Below are positions 31,504 through 44,436 of a stretch of DNA of 64,000 bases, piece by piece. This DNA comes from Acorus gramineus (Eukaryota; Streptophyta; Magnoliopsida; Acorales; Acoraceae), in contig CM060850.1 of assembly GCA_030737835.1 (NCBI GenBank), positions 12,912,249 through 12,976,248 of the forward strand. Reading direction: 5' to 3'. How positions within the stretch are numbered: position 1 is the stretch's first letter; each line of letters begins with the position of its first letter. The notes beneath the pieces are model-generated. The model was not told the DNA's origin, ran no database searches, and worked only from the letters and a program-made list of their open reading frames with translations. A program made the position numbers and the translations under genes.

Positions 31504-33474
31504 TCAAGAATTTTGGTCGCAAACTCGTCGCATCCCGATTTCATACACCAGCTTCTTGAATGTTGATGTTGACAAAGCTTTAGTAAACAAATCTGCAAGA
31601 TTGTCCTTTGACTGAATTTGTTGAACATCAATTTCATGTCTCTGCTGGAGCTCATGAGTGTAAAAGAAAGAAGGAGAAATATGCTTCGTTCTATCACCCT
31701 TGATATATCCCCCATTGATTTGAGCAATGCATGCTGCATTGTTTTCATATATAGTTGTTGGAACATCTATAATGAGAGATAGTCCGCATATAGTATGAAT
31801 ATGATGAACCAAAGATCTTATCCACACGCATTCCCGGCTTGCTTCGTGGAGTGCAAGAATCTCAGAGTGGTTAGAAGACGTGGCGACCAAAGTCTGTTTC
31901 GTAGATCGCCAAGAGATTGCTGTGCCACCGCAAGTGAATACATAGCCTGTTTGTGAGCGACCCTTGTGAGGATCTGAAAGATATCCTGAATCTGCATAAC
32001 CCTTTAGTTGTGCACCATTATTGGAATCCTTTGCATAGAATAGACCCATGTCTGACGTTCCACGAATATAACGAAAAATGTGCTTCACACCATTCCAATG
32101 CCTTCGAGTTGGTGCAGAGCTAAATCTGGCCAATAAATTAACTGAAAATGCAATGTCAGGTCTAGTGCATTGGGCCAAATATAATAAGGCATCAATTGCA
32201 CTAAGATATGGTACTTCAGGACCAAGAAGATTTTCAGTATCTTCTTTTGGACGAAAAGGGTCCTTCTTTGGGTCAAGTAACCTTACTACCATTGGAGTAC
32301 TTAATGGATGACATTTGTCCATATTAAAACGCTTCAGGATTTTTTCAACATATGTTGTTTGATGAACAAGTATCCCATTTGAACTTTGCTCAATTTGCAA
32401 GCTGAGACAGTATCTTGTTTTTCCAAGATCTTTCATTTCAAACTCCTTTTTCAGATATTCGAAAGCCTTTTCGAGCTCTTCAGGAGTCCCAATTAGATTA
32501 ATATCATCAACATATACTGCAATAATGGTAAATCCGAGTTCCGTTTTCTTAATAAATACACAGGGGCATATTGGATCATTGACATATCCTTCTTTTATTA
32601 AGTACTCACTAAGACGGTTATACCATATTCGTCCAGATTGCTTTAATTCATACAAGGATCGTCTTAGCTTGATTGAGTACATGTTTCGTGGTTTTGCTTC
32701 AGGCAATTTTAGTCCTTCAGGAACTTTCATATAAATGTCGGTATCTAATTTTCCATATAAATATGCAGTAACCACATCCATTAGCTGCATGTCAAGTCCT
32801 TCTGAGACTACAAGACTAATTAAATACCGAAATGTGATTGTGTCCATCACAGGAGAATATGTCTCTTCAAAATCTATCCCAGGTCTCTGCAGGAAACCCT
32901 GTGCCACAAGACGAGCTTTGTATCTAACAATCTCGTTTCTTTCATTTCGTTTTCTCGCAAACACCCATTTACATCCTACTGGTTTAACACCTTCAGGGGT
33001 TAGGACTACTGGTCCAAATACTTGGTGTTTTGCAAGTGAATCCAATTCTGTTTGAATAGCAGCTTTCCATTGTGGCCAACAATTTTTTCGTCTACATTCA
33101 TCCACTGAACGTGGTTCTAAATCATTATCTGAAATGATTTCTGTAGCTACTGCAAATGAGAATATATCATCAACAAGCATTTGCTTTCGATCCCACAATA
33201 TTTGTGAATTTGCATAATTTATGGAAATTTCTTCATTTCCATGTACTTGTTCTTCATGCACGGGCGTCACTTCAGGGACGTCAGTCTCTTCGGGGACTTG
33301 TGTCACTTCAGGGGCTTCTTCCTCTGTAGGAGTTGTTATTGTGGGTCTTTCAAGTGTTTCATACTCTTCTAGAGAATTATTCTTCATTGTTTTTCTCCTT
33401 CGGGGAGCTGAATCTTTTGAGCCTATAGGTCTTCCACGCTTCAGGCGTGTTTTTGTTGATTCATTAGCCGGCAT
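31504..33474 (-). pseudogene. Copia reverse transcriptase and RNase H
   Basis: 656 open codons. The reverse transcriptase part has WKAAIQTELDSL, GCKWVFARKRN and the catalytic YVDD box (IIAVYVDDINLIG), which fills cDNA synthesis. RNase H follows with GYADSGYLSDPHKGRSQTGY, SNHSEILAL and LADLFTKAL, typical of Ty1-copia. This part is open throughout, but its start overlaps the integrase frame at 33441-33474 in another phase, so the polyprotein is broken there. Confidence 0.9.
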
Positions 33475-34745
33475 ATTAACATTTTTCCTATTGGAACATT
33501 AATTCGAGCTGGAGTATTAGCAGCTGGAATATGTGATTTCATCACTTTTGCTGCATCATTGAATGCATCTGGCAATTGATGCGCAATTCTTTGAAGATGG
33601 GTGATTCTTTGCACTTCAGTTTCACATTGATTAGTGCGAGGATCAAGATGAGACAAAGATGGAGTTTGCCATGTAAGTTTACGTCGTTCTTCTGGCGACG
33701 GATTTTCTCCCCCTAACGACGGGAATATTGTCTCATCAAAATGACAATCCGCAAATCGAGCGGTAAAAACATCCCCTGTCAATGGTTCAAGATATCTTAT
33801 AATAGAAGGAGAATCAAAGCCTACATAAATTCCCAATCGACGTTGAGGGCCCATTTTAGTTCGTTGTGTAGGGGCAATAGGAACTTGTACAGCACAACCA
33901 AAAATTCGAAGATGTGAAATATTTGGTTGATGACCCAGTACGAGCTGTAAAGGGGAATATTGATGATAAGCAGTTGGCCGAAGGCGAACTAATGCTGCTG
34001 CATGCAATATAGCGTGACCCCAAGCTGAAACGGGTAATTTTGTCCTCAAAAGCATAGGACGTGCAATTAGCTGAAGATGCTTAATAAATGATTCAGCTAA
34101 TCCATTTTGGGTGTGCACATGAGCAACAGGGTGTTCAACATCGATGCCATGCGACATACAATAGTCGTTAAAAGTTTTCGATGTGAATTCACCAGCTCCA
34201 TCAAAGCGTATTGACTTTATAGGATAATCCAAAAAATGAGACTGTAATCGGATTATCTGAGCAAGTAGTCTTGCAAATGCAGCATTCCGAGTGGATAATA
34301 GACAAACATGCGACCATCTAGCAGATGCGTCTATCAATACCATGAAATATTTGAATGGTCCACATGGGGGGTGGATTGGGCCACATATATCCCCTTGGAT
34401 TCTTTGCAAAAATGTTGGTGACTCAACATTGACTTTTGTAGGGGATGGTCTAACTATCAATTTTCCTTGTGAGCACGAAGTGCATTGATAGTGATTAGGT
34501 AAAAGAATCTTCTGGTTCTTTAACGAATGCCCAAATGAATTATCAATTATTCGACGCATCATTGTAGACCCTGGATGCCCGAGACGATCATGCCAAAGTG
34601 TAAAAATATTTGAATCATAGAACTTCTGGTTCGTTACAGCATATGATTCGATTGTTTTTATGGTTGTATAATACAGCCCAGATGAGAGAGAGCATGAAGT
34701 TTCTCTAATATATGCTTTTAGCCTGAAACAATTGAAGTAATACAT
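33441..34745 (-). pseudogene. Copia GAG-pre-integrase and integrase
   Basis: The pre-integrase zinc-binding region (HDRLGHPG, then CTSCSQGK) precedes the integrase core: GDICGP, IRFDGAGEFTS and QNGLAESFIK supply the D-D-E catalytic residues. F-G-C-A and the GYVGF-like IYVGFDS region end the core. The frame joins neither the protease nor the reverse transcriptase frame directly; a stop and a shift near 34720 and a shift near 33460 separate them. Confidence 0.9.
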
Positions 34746-35119
34746 AAATACTCCATATTGTTTTCACTTATAGTCTCAATATGATATCCATTAATATGAA
34801 TATCCTTAAAACTTAGCAGATTTCTTCTGGATCTTACTAAATATAATGCATCATTAATACAAAATTTTGTACCTCCTGGTAATATTATATTTGCTCTTCC
34901 AGAGCCTTCAATTAATTTTGTAGTACCAGAGATAGTATTAACATTTGCATTAATTAATGTCAACGTTGAAAAATATTTTCTATTTCGTAGGATCGTATGC
35001 GTTGTAGCGCTGTCTGCCAGACAGATGTCACCAACCATAGCCATTCTTGTAAAAAGAAAAACGAAATAAATAAGATAAATATAGAAAACATAAAATTGCA
35101 TTTTATTGAAATAAAGCAA
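34718..35119 (-). pseudogene. Copia aspartic protease region
   Basis: CLADSATTHTIL is the protease active-site box (D-S-A in place of the commoner D-S-G). The stretch before it is A/T-rich and unlike protein, ending in a pyrimidine-rich TTTTTACAAG, which resembles an intron 3' end between gag and pol. Confidence 0.8.
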
Positions 35120-35177
35120 AGTACATAAAAAAAAAGGGAAGGAAAATTACATAAAATAAATGCTAAAAAGGGAAATA

Positions 35178-36223
35178 TTAGTTGATGTGGACATTTCCAT
35201 CATCAATCATATAACCGATGTTGCCATCAGAATTAGCAAAGAAATCAGATACATTCAAATGAGTAATATCTGATGGGCCAACATGGTTTACAGGGTCAAC
35301 AAAATTTACTTCAACATTCTTTCCCTTGTCTGTGATTGATGCCTGATAAAGGTCAACTAAATGTCTTGGCGTACGACAGGTACGTGACCAGTGTCCTTTA
35401 CCACCGCATCGATAGCATGCAGTCTCATTCTTTTTTGAAGGTTTGTTCATCAAACCTTTTCCTCTGTTGTGCTGCCCTTCATTCCACTTCTGGTGGTTAA
35501 AGTTGCTATCTTTATGAACCTTGTAATTTCGATTGTCGTTTCGACCACGCCCTCGTCCTCGGCCACGTCCACGTCCACGCCCACGGGTAGACATCGTGGA
35601 TGCATTTGCTTCAGGCATTAATGCATTTGCTTCAGGCAGTGATGCAGAACCAGTTGGACGGGATGCATGATTTTTCAATAAAAGTTCGTTGTTTTGCTCG
35701 GCAACAAGGAGGCATGATATTAATGCCGAGTATTTTTCAAATCTCCGCTCTCGATATTGCTGCTGCAGGAGCACATTCGAGGCATGAAAAGTAGAATATG
35801 TTTTTTCTAACATATCCTCTTCTGTCACCTTTTCACCACACAACTTAAGTTGTGAACTAATTTTAAAAGGGCAGAATTATAATCAGCAACAGATTTGAAA
35901 TCTTGCAATCGCAAGTGCATCCAATCATACCGAGCTTTGGGGAGGATGACAGTCTTTTGGTGATCGTATCGATCTTTCAAGCTCTCCCAAAGGGTAAGAG
36001 GATCTTTCACCGTGAGGTACTCGCTTTTGAGATCCTCATGAATGTGGTGGCGAAGGAAAATCATTGCTTTTGCGCGGTCCTGCAGGGACTCTTGATTTCC
36101 TTGCTTTATTGTGTTGCCAAGGTTCATGGCATCAAGGTGAATTTCAGCATCGAGTATCCACGAGAGATAGTTGTTGCCCGAAATATCAAGTGCGGTGAAT
36201 TCGAGTTTTGTAAGATTCGACAT
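35178..36223 (-). pseudogene. Copia gag, frameshifted
   Basis: Two overlapping frames, 36223-35825 and 35843-35178. The first is the UBN2-type gag core (NYLSWILDAEIHLD, LWESLKDRYDHQ); the second continues it (YSTFHASNVLLQQQYRERRF), then an RG-repeat linker and a CCHC zinc knuckle, CYRCGGKGHWSRTC, that packages RNA. A one-base loss near 35840-35860 separates the halves. The second frame ends in a stop (VHIN) before pol. Confidence 0.9.
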
Positions 36224-36801
36224 GGTAAATATCTCTATAAGAAAAATGAAGTAATGTCACTACATGTATTGAGAATATAAATAAAAATATAAACAATAAA
36301 ACTTGAAGGTTCAGCAACAAGTATTTTTAATACCGATATATTTGAATAAACCATAATAATTTTCAAAATCATGGATTTATTGAAAAACCCATACAAAAGG
36401 GACTACCTTTATTTTTTTTAAAAATGTGCACTATTCACTAAAATATGTCTACTTTTAATAGAAAAAAAATGTATTTATAAAGACTATATATCTCAACTCA
36501 TCAAAATCTAGAAAGTGATCTACCAATAAGATTATTAAATAAAATTAAGTATACCCATCCGGTTAAGAATGCACTACAATGACATTGTGAGAACTATCTT
36601 TTCTAGTCTAGAATAAAAAAAAGGAATTTGGGCATGTATGCTATTTTGGAAATCTGAAGCCAAACATTAAGAAAGGTTGTGTCAATTTGATAAGCAAGCA
36701 GAAAGTCATTCCAAGTATTTTCTAAAAACTAGCATGTGTACAAAAGATTTGATTGTGCTAATTAATGAAATATACAGAGAATATGCAAAAAGTGGGATAC
36801 T

Positions 36802-36905
<104 letters not shown>

Positions 36906-37162
36906 ATAAGAAATGCATAAAGAAAAATGCATTCTTAAAATAAATCTATAAAAGAATATAACGACGCATGCATAAGTATATTTAATTATGTAGCATAGAG
37001 TAAGAAAATTCATTTTTCTTTATCAGAAAGAAAAATCATAAAATTGTCTATTATGTTGTATACAAAATATAAGATAAAATCATGATGATTTGAGCATCAT
37101 GAACTAACCAAAATACAAATCTCTTTAGCGAAGTAGACTAGAGCGTCGTCGTGCTGATAACG

Positions 37163-37479
37163 TGTTGTAAACTATATAAAATATAACTACATAAACAAAA
37201 TACACAAGCAAATAGAGAAGTAGAGAGAGGTATTTTCTTCTTTTGTTGGTTGATGAAATACATGAGAAACCCCTCTATTTATAGGGTGCATAGAGGAATC
37301 CCAAAGGTGGGGAGTTACAAGTCTATAGAGGTGAGGGGGAGATAGTGGGGCAATAATGAGAGTGTTATGGAATAGAAGAGTGGGGGAGGTTATGGAGATG
37401 AATGAGGAGGTTATGGAGTTGAAGAGTGGGGGAGGTTATAGGTTAGAGAAGTGGTGGTTATCCATCATATTAATAACTA
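37163..37479 (-). repeat. 5' LTR of Ty1-copia element
   Basis: Starts TGTTG; the outer end has decayed (AATAAC in place of CACAACA). TATA box on the minus strand as in the other LTR. Confidence 0.88.
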
Positions 37480-37480
37480 A

Positions 37481-38092
37481 TTATACCGTATTCGGATCCT
37501 GTTGAATATTGCCCTTCTTGTCATGGTACTGACGCAATGTAATATGACGACCTGGGGATTTTGTACCCTTGTATCTGAAAGATTTCTGGTTGGAAGAAGT
37601 TGATTTTGAGGACCAAACACCTCCATCAGCGGTACTGAAACTCAATTCGTCCATTTTGTAAAACAAGAATATCTTAAACAGCTTGTTCCCTAGGATTCAT
37701 CAAGAAATACCATCTTGGTTAACAAATAATAATAATAATTATTAATTTTATAATATAAGACACAAAATGATGAGGGGTGCAGTGGTGTCTGTGGAGGAGG
37801 TGGAAAGGGGTGGGTAGGAGGGGGGGGGGGTGTCAGGTGTGGGTGGTGGGGGTGGATATATAGAATGAGAATGAGAGGTGGTGGTTGTGGTGTCTGTGGA
37901 GGAGGAGGAGGAGGAGTTGGACTTACCTAAGAGGTATGAGGGTGAAACACCAACGACATCCTTCTGATATCTTAAGATCTTCTTCAAGATACAGCCCTCG
38001 TTCGCCTTCTTCAAGGTTTTCAAGACCAATTCTTGAAGCTGCATCATATCTCCATCTGATCCATTTCTGCCAATTATTTTCTTGAACGAATT
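37481..38092 (-). CDS. Small two-exon gene of unknown function
   Basis: On the minus strand a TATA box (TATATATAT, 38115-38123) precedes a frame that runs to a GTAAGT donor at about 37926 (...SPSYLLG). A TCCTAG acceptor near 37700 restores the phase (G split 1+2) and continues NKLFKIFLFYKMDELSFSTADG... to TAA at 37481-37483. Because the TATA box overlaps the first ATG (38116), a more likely start is the tandem ATG near 38053 (MMQLQELVLK), giving about 110 residues. The product is basic, with LKKANEGCILKKILRYQKDV and YKGTKSPGRHITLRQYHDKK. I recognise no family. A poly-Thr/Ser/Pro stretch read into the intron is not coding. The copia element begins at its stop codon. Confidence 0.4.
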
Positions 38093-38129
38093 ATCAATTT
38101 CAAGTACGTACCACATATATATAGTTGTG

Positions 38130-39840
38130 TTGTACCCCTCTAACCGTTGAATTGAGTAAACATTTTCTTGAGTTTTTTTTTTTTCATTTTTGTCCCTTTT
38201 ATGGTTTGTTTTTCATTTTTATCCCCTTTTAGATTTTTTTTTTTCAAATAAACCCCTCATCCCGGGGGAAACGCTTTTTTTTTTTTTGTTGTCAAAATTG
38301 TCAAATTTTTTTTTTAAAAAAAAAAAAAACATGATCTTATTTGGTTTATATTTTTATAATATTGTTTCTTCTTATTTAAAAATCATTATTTTAATTTTTT
38401 TAAAAAAATTTAAGGTTCTTTTATTCTTTAAATTTTTTAGGGCTTTATTAAAAATACAAAACCGTACACGTACCTTGCATGACCCTTTAATAGAGCCGCA
38501 TCTCGAGCCGGTTGAGTTCGGGTTGACCCCAACTCAAATTCAACTCAAATTTTCAGGTATTTAACCCAAATTTTAATGGCTTATAGTCCATTTAGATTAT
38601 TATATCAGAGTCTACTATAGGCGCATGTTGGGTCAAATTGTCTATAATGTTAATCCAAACCTAACCTGATCTTATTGACAACCATAATTTATCAGCCTAA
38701 ACCCAAATTTGAATCCAAACTTGGTTTTTAAAAGCCAATCCACATAAAAATCGAATTTAACTAGTCAAATTTGGATTGAAACCGACACAAGTTACAACCC
38801 TCCATCTTAAAAAAACAGACACGGCACGTTGCGGTCCATCTCGTGTCCGACATTGCAACATGATATTCGATCTGTTTTTTATATATTATATATAATATTT
38901 CATTAAATTATGTGTGTGTGTCTATATATACACATACATATATACTTTGAAAAATCCACACATTCGTATGTGTATATTGTACACACGTAAGAGGATTGAA
39001 AAATGTTAGTCGCATTAACAATCTAAAACTGGGTACACACAAGTTCTCATTTTTAAAAATAGTAAATATTATTTAATGAGATATATATATCATTTAATAA
39101 AAAATATACATTGCTCCATTTTGAATTGAATAAACCTATTTTTAACAAGTGCAAAAAAATATTTTATGTGTTTTTTTTTTTTTTTTTGGAATTCGACTGT
39201 ACCCTTTTTTTGTTTGTTAAGAATTGAAGAGGTGAGTTTGTTTAGTTAGGTTTTTGTGTGATTCAGCTTAAGAACACATCTTGGATGACAGTTAATTCTC
39301 AAGTATAAGAGATTTTCTATTGCACATAATATGTTTGTTGCAAAGTCTCGTGGGTTGCATGTGTTTCCATATATAGCAGTTAGTGTGTTTGTTGAAATGT
39401 CTAGATGACTGTTTCTTCATAAGTTTTTTGAGGGGAAAAAAGGCAACAAGAAGTGCTTCCTTTTAGGACTTTGAAAAAAATCTATATCTTACATGGCATA
39501 TATTCAATCTGGGTGGGGGAGCAGAACATGTCCTTCATCTCATCCCCATTTTTTTTTTGGCTCATTAAGTTAGACATGACCTCATTAATCCTGAAAATTA
39601 AAGATTTCATTAGTCCCTTGGTACTAGTTATATGTTATCTGGCTTGTTAGGTGAAATCTGGGGATGAGAAGTGAAGCTTAACAACTATGAAGAACAAATA
39701 GGTGCATCAGGAATCCAATTACAAGATTGTAGATTGTCAAATACAATACGTTGAAACTTGCTAATTAATGAACTTTTTTTCCTCATCATTTCAGTTCAAT
39801 ATTTTGATAATGTTAACACAATAGAAAAAAAAAAACATCT
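38130..39840. other. Spacer with poly-T/A runs and MITE-like pieces
   Basis: No gene recognised. Homopolymer runs at 38165-38335 and 39170-39190. 38460-38790 has degenerate ACCCAA/GGGTTG-rich sequence like the CCTGTCAA-type elements. The open frames here are composition artefacts. Confidence 0.35.
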
Positions 39841-39847
39841 TTCACAT

Positions 39848-41134
39848 TCAATTGAGCCACATAGGTGGAGACTCCCATACACGCCTTCCACCCCCAATCA
39901 GATATGGTTTCTTTGATATGATGTAGTCACTGACACTTCCATCTTCCAAGCTGTAGACACCCATATCTAGATCCCAATGAGGGTCTACTGTATTGCCTGT
40001 GAAGCAACCATGTTCATACTCTGTGAAGTAGATGTGGTTCTTCTTCACACCTTGTAAGCTGTCGGCATCAGAAACGACGATCAATCGTGATTCGTTCTTC
40101 CCCAAGAACAATGCCTCCTCTCCTAAGCTCTCCACCTTGACCCACTGAGAACCACCACGATAAGCAGTATTTTCAAACCTGAACAATATGAACCCGGCTG
40201 TCAAGTTCTTGATGTCTTTCCCCTTGGAGAGGTCATGCTTCAGCTGCAATGCCATCATCAGGTCTCCCCCACTGGACTCCACTATATAAAACTTCACATT
40301 GTCCATCCTCTGTTCGACGCCATCTCGCGATGTGAAGAAGTAGATTCGCGCATCGAAGCCTTCCTCGTCTTTGGGCAACACAGAAGGCACCTCATCCCAA
40401 GTCGTTTCATCCCAATCGTCGTCATCTTTTAATTCTTCAAACGCAGTAGTCATGCCCATGTCGTTCACGACGAGCAACTGGTCTTTGTAAAACAAGGCAT
40501 CCACGAATGGACCCTCAGAATTGCTAAGTAAACTCCATGTCTCTTCCCCTGGTTTATAGACGGCTATGAATCCATAACCAAATAATATAACAATTACACA
40601 ATCCGCCGAAGTGGGTGATGAATTAGAGAGGACCATCTTCTGTATGTATCTGGTGTTCCTCCTCCAATTCCTGTGTCGGCGAATAGACGTCCAACCTGAG
40701 TACGCCTTGGGGAGAGGGGGGAGAGGGACAACGGATGAACACCCAGAAGAAGAGAAGGGGTTCACCAGAGAGAGCTTCTTTGTCTCTTTGTGGAGCATGA
40801 GAAGCCATCCTTTGGAATAGCCAACAGAGAAACACCGGGACATCCCCGGTATGTCAAACGAATGAACACGGTCCTCAATCGGGATATAGAAGCGGCGCAA
40901 AGTGGTCGTTGGATCGTCGTGGAGCAACAACCAGGGGAGGTGGCCGAGTGGTGGTGTGAGGGACCTCCATGAGTGGCACACTCCACGGAAGCTAATGTAG
41001 TCCCTTGGTGTTGCAAGGTGACTCGCTAGATGCTCCACCATATCCTCACAAAGGTCTGACCAATTCACAGTGAATTTGTTGTTATTGTTATCACTGGCTT
41101 CCTCCTCTCTGTCTTCAATAATCTTCTTCATCAT
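39848..41134 (-). CDS. F-box/DUF295 protein (copy 2)
   Basis: 428 residues in one coding exon, a paralogue of the gene at 3919-5193 along its whole length. The F-box-like region is SDLCEDMVEHLASHLATPRD, then RGVCHSWRSL (about residues 24-58), expected to bind SKP1. The DUF295 part contains RVHSFDIPGM, VGYSKGWLLM, YIVESSGGDLMMALQLKHD and ends TGNTVDPHWDLDMGVYSLE...ESPPMWLN. Loops differ in length and charge between the copies, mainly the acidic segment around residues 230-255. It starts with the same MMKKI and also has a 5'UTR intron. Both copies are open, so both may work; targets are unknown. Confidence 0.9.
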   Translation of the reverse strand: MMKKIIEDREEEASDNNNNKFTVNWSDLCEDMVEHLASHLATPRDYISFRGVCHSWRSLTPPLGHLPWLLLHDDPTTTLRRFYIPIEDRVHSFDIPGMSRCFSVGYSKGWLLMLHKETKKLSLVNPFSSSGCSSVVPLPPLPKAYSGWTSIRRHRNWRRNTRYIQKMVLSNSSPTSADCVIVILFGYGFIAVYKPGEETWSLLSNSEGPFVDALFYKDQLLVVNDMGMTTAFEELKDDDDWDETTWDEVPSVLPKDEEGFDARIYFFTSRDGVEQRMDNVKFYIVESSGGDLMMALQLKHDLSKGKDIKNLTAGFILFRFENTAYRGGSQWVKVESLGEEALFLGKNESRLIVVSDADSLQGVKKNHIYFTEYEHGCFTGNTVDPHWDLDMGVYSLEDGSVSDYIISKKPYLIGGGRRVWESPPMWLN

Positions 41135-41153
41135 CTCTACTTGTTATTTGTAT

Positions 41154-41369
41154 CTGTAGATGTAGGCACACATTAGTTATATTGGTTCTCTAGTTCATTA
41201 ATTAGTTATACTTGTAACAACCAACAAACAATACTACTCCATAGTTTCATCTTTGATGGCAATACCATTATTTATTTATATTTGGCACTAGTAATGGACG
41301 ACCTTCTAAACTATCACGAATCAGCAAGCAAATATGGATGCAAGAATTAAAAAAGAAGATGAGATTTAC
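41154..41369 (-). other. 5'UTR intron of F-box/DUF295 gene 2
   Basis: Donor GGTAAATCTC (GT at 41369-41368) after a leader exon ending CAAACAAAG; acceptor CATCTACAG ending at 41154. Position equivalent to the 470-bp intron of copy 1, shorter here. No upstream ATG in the spliced leader. Confidence 0.6.
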
Positions 41370-41403
41370 CTTTGTTTGTCAAGACACTCTACCTAACCTT
41401 CTC

Positions 41404-41420
41404 CATATATATATATGGAG
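41404..41420 (-). promoter_or_regulatory. TATA box of F-box gene 2
   Basis: CTCCATATATATATATGGAG, a palindromic TATA region, about 35 bases before the expected transcription start. Confidence 0.55.
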
Positions 41421-41439
41421 AGGAAGACATGAGGGGTGG

Positions 41440-43660
41440 ACTTACACACTATACTAGAAGTTGAAGGGATGGTGAGATTACATATTTAAATGCACAAGTA
41501 GAGCACCAGATCAACGATGATGAGGGAGTGGACACACTTAAAGGGATGGCGAGGATTTCATTTTCACATGTACAATGAGGATATTTGGATAATTCTAAAT
41601 ATTAATGAGGGTGCTTGTCTTTTGGGTATATAATAAATAATTTAAATTAAACAAAAAAACTGAGTAGCCCCCAACGTGACTCCGCCCTTGTTTCTAATAG
41701 CCATTAGTATTTCCTCTAATTATCTATATAAGTCTGTTTGTTCTAAATCATGACTCATGAAATCTTAATCTAATAATAAGTTTGTTATTCCCATAATAGT
41801 AAGTTTGTTGGGACAGAAGCGGTTTCTATCAACCACTCTGCCCAATGGATCTTAAATCTCTAATGGTGGACCGTTATGTGTTCTATTTCTAATTAGCTGC
41901 TGCTACTTCCTCTAAATCTAATAATGGACCTTCTAAAACTACAAGGCATTGGTGTTTAAGGCCTAAACACTGAATCTTAATTAGCTGACTCATCATGAGC
42001 TGGTTGATCTTTTTTTTTTCTTCTAGGAGTCGCAAGTTTAATAATAATAACTTGTAAAACTATTCATAATTTAATAACTTGTGTGGACTATTTATCTTAC
42101 ATACACTTTAATGTACCACTGGCCAGATGTAGACAAAAAAATTTCGCTCAGACACACACTTTAACTCCAAAGATTAGTGCAACACACTTTAAATGGACAA
42201 TTGCAGATAGACTCCTAAATCCATCGTATTTATAAGTAGGTCCCTGACAAAATCAGCCACCTTTATCCTTTTCTGTGGTTATTTGCTGATAGTCCTCCAG
42301 GGCCGTGATATTTATTACTAGGTCCCTGACAACTCTTTTCCCGGGATATTTGTAGTTCCACCCTCAGTTTGTACCAGTTTTACTACTAGACCCCTATCTA
42401 TGTTACAAATAGATCCCTCACTCAGATTTTAAGATTTATAACAAAGTCCCTGATCTCAAAACATGACTAGCCCCGAACTTCAAATTTTTTTTAGACCATT
42501 AAGATACATATGAAATTATAAAATAAATATTTTAATATCATTTATGGCATATATAAAATAAATAAATATTTTTTTAGCAAGTCTCTATCATGGTTTCAGT
42601 TTTTATTTTCATATTTACATTTACATCAATGATTATAAAACTAACTATTTCATGAATTTTCAAAAATTCTTTTTATTTCATGGGATGCATGCATCAGTAA
42701 TTCAACATTGTATTGTATAGTTTATGTCATAAGAGAACAAAACTGTAGATACTCAGGCAAAAATAGTAGTTAACCATGAAATACATGATACGAAAAAGAA
42801 TTAATTTTTATCATATTTATTTGTTGTCAAATAACAGGACTTGCGGGTGCCCAGATAAATAGTTAATCATAAACATAATTTGAAACATGAAAACAGAGTT
42901 ATGAAAAATCTTATCAAAGCGATTATTATATTAACTAACTTGTTTGAAGGATCCGAGCTTCAGAAGAGAGGAGGAGATGAACTCTAAAACTAGAGTATCT
43001 AAGAATAAAGTTATCTATAAATTCATTAAAAAAAAAGTTGCATATAATATGCTTTTATAATGTGAGAGTTAATTTAGTACCAGGTGAGAGCTAATTCAGT
43101 GCCAGACTTACGTGTTTCTAAGGAAAATGTTTAGACTCATTCTCATATTCAATCCTAGATACATTTCACACTCTTTTTTATTTTATTTTATTTTAAATAA
43201 GACATATAACCCAATAAAATGTATATGCTCATTTATAGTATGTTTTAAAAAAAAATTCAATGATTTATATGCTTCATTATAATGAGTGCATGTGAAAAGT
43301 TTATTAGTTTATCTGTTCATTGTTGTTTTGTTTAATATTTTATTTTGAATGGTTAACAATGATCATCTGTTCCATTCATTTTTATTTATTAAAATATTTA
43401 TGTTTGTTAAATTCTTTTTCTTGGTGTTATTTGATCAAATGATTGACTCTTTTACATATAATCTTGTTGGATGACGACTTAATTTTAATACAATGTTCTT
43501 ACAATGGCTCACATTTTTTTGGTCTCGCAATGTTCCTCGTATTCTTATCAAGTTACTATTATTTTTTACATTGAGAAGTTAATATTACTTATTCATATTT
43601 GTTATTACGCGTAATGCGCGTCTCTTGACTAGTATTTACAAAACAGTCTTTGTTAATAAA
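41440..43660. other. Intergenic spacer, no gene seen
   Basis: AT-rich. 42180-42470 repeats phrases such as GGTCCCTGACAA and AGTCCCTGA, like decayed copies of the foldback-element family at 25.8 kb, but ends cannot be set. Confidence 0.4.
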
Positions 43661-43674
43661 TAATGAAAATACAA

Positions 43675-44198
43675 GAATAGATTTACCTAAAGCGATATTT
43701 CTCCAGAGTACCCCCCCAAAGCTTTTCTTTTTTTTTTTGTTGCTTCAAACTTTTTATTGTGTTACACGCATCCTCAGCCCTTTATATATTAGTATTGTTT
43801 AAAGTCGGTTATGCAAATATCTTGGAACCCGCGTATATTAACAAACCAGCCGACTTAATTATCTGTTTTTATCTTTTATCTTTATTATAAACAAGAGATT
43901 AACATTCAAACTAAATTTCAGTTTATTTAAAATTCCAAATTATAACTTAACAACTAATAAACGTTGCTTCATTTTTTGGGAAATTTACATGTATGTCCCT
44001 GTTAAATCAGTATTCTGATGTTATACCCTTTTAAAAAGATAATTAGATGTATACTTTTGAAAAATCCATTCGTTTTGCAATCATGCCCTTCTGTCGATCT
44101 AAAGTATCCCGACTGAACTAACTACAATTACCTAATTAACAATGCCCTATGAATTATCCTTTTTACACTTGACTAAACCTAACTCTAAAACTCCAAAC
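43675..44198 (-). pseudogene. F-box promoter relic within dispersed duplication, copy 2
   Basis: 43685-43790 matches the relic at 7035-7135 (donor-like TTTACCTAA, ATATTTCTCC, TGTGTT...CACGCATCCTC, CCTTTATATATT), i.e. leader exon and TATA box of the F-box/DUF295 family on the minus strand, with no coding sequence attached. From 43752 to 44198 it matches 23938-24395. Confidence 0.5.
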
Positions 44199-44436
44199 AA
44201 ACGCCCCCGGGGCGGACATACGAGTTGGCTGGGCCGGGCTTTTCCCAAATTTTGCATTTTTTTTTTTATATATTTGATGATACATATTATAATATTTGTA
44301 TTTTATATTATATAAATTACATTTTATACATAAAATATATTTTTGATAAACTAGATATCAACCTATCAAATTAACAACAAATCAAATAGTATCCTAACAA
44401 ATTGGATTTCATCCTAACAAATCAAATTGAACTCCC

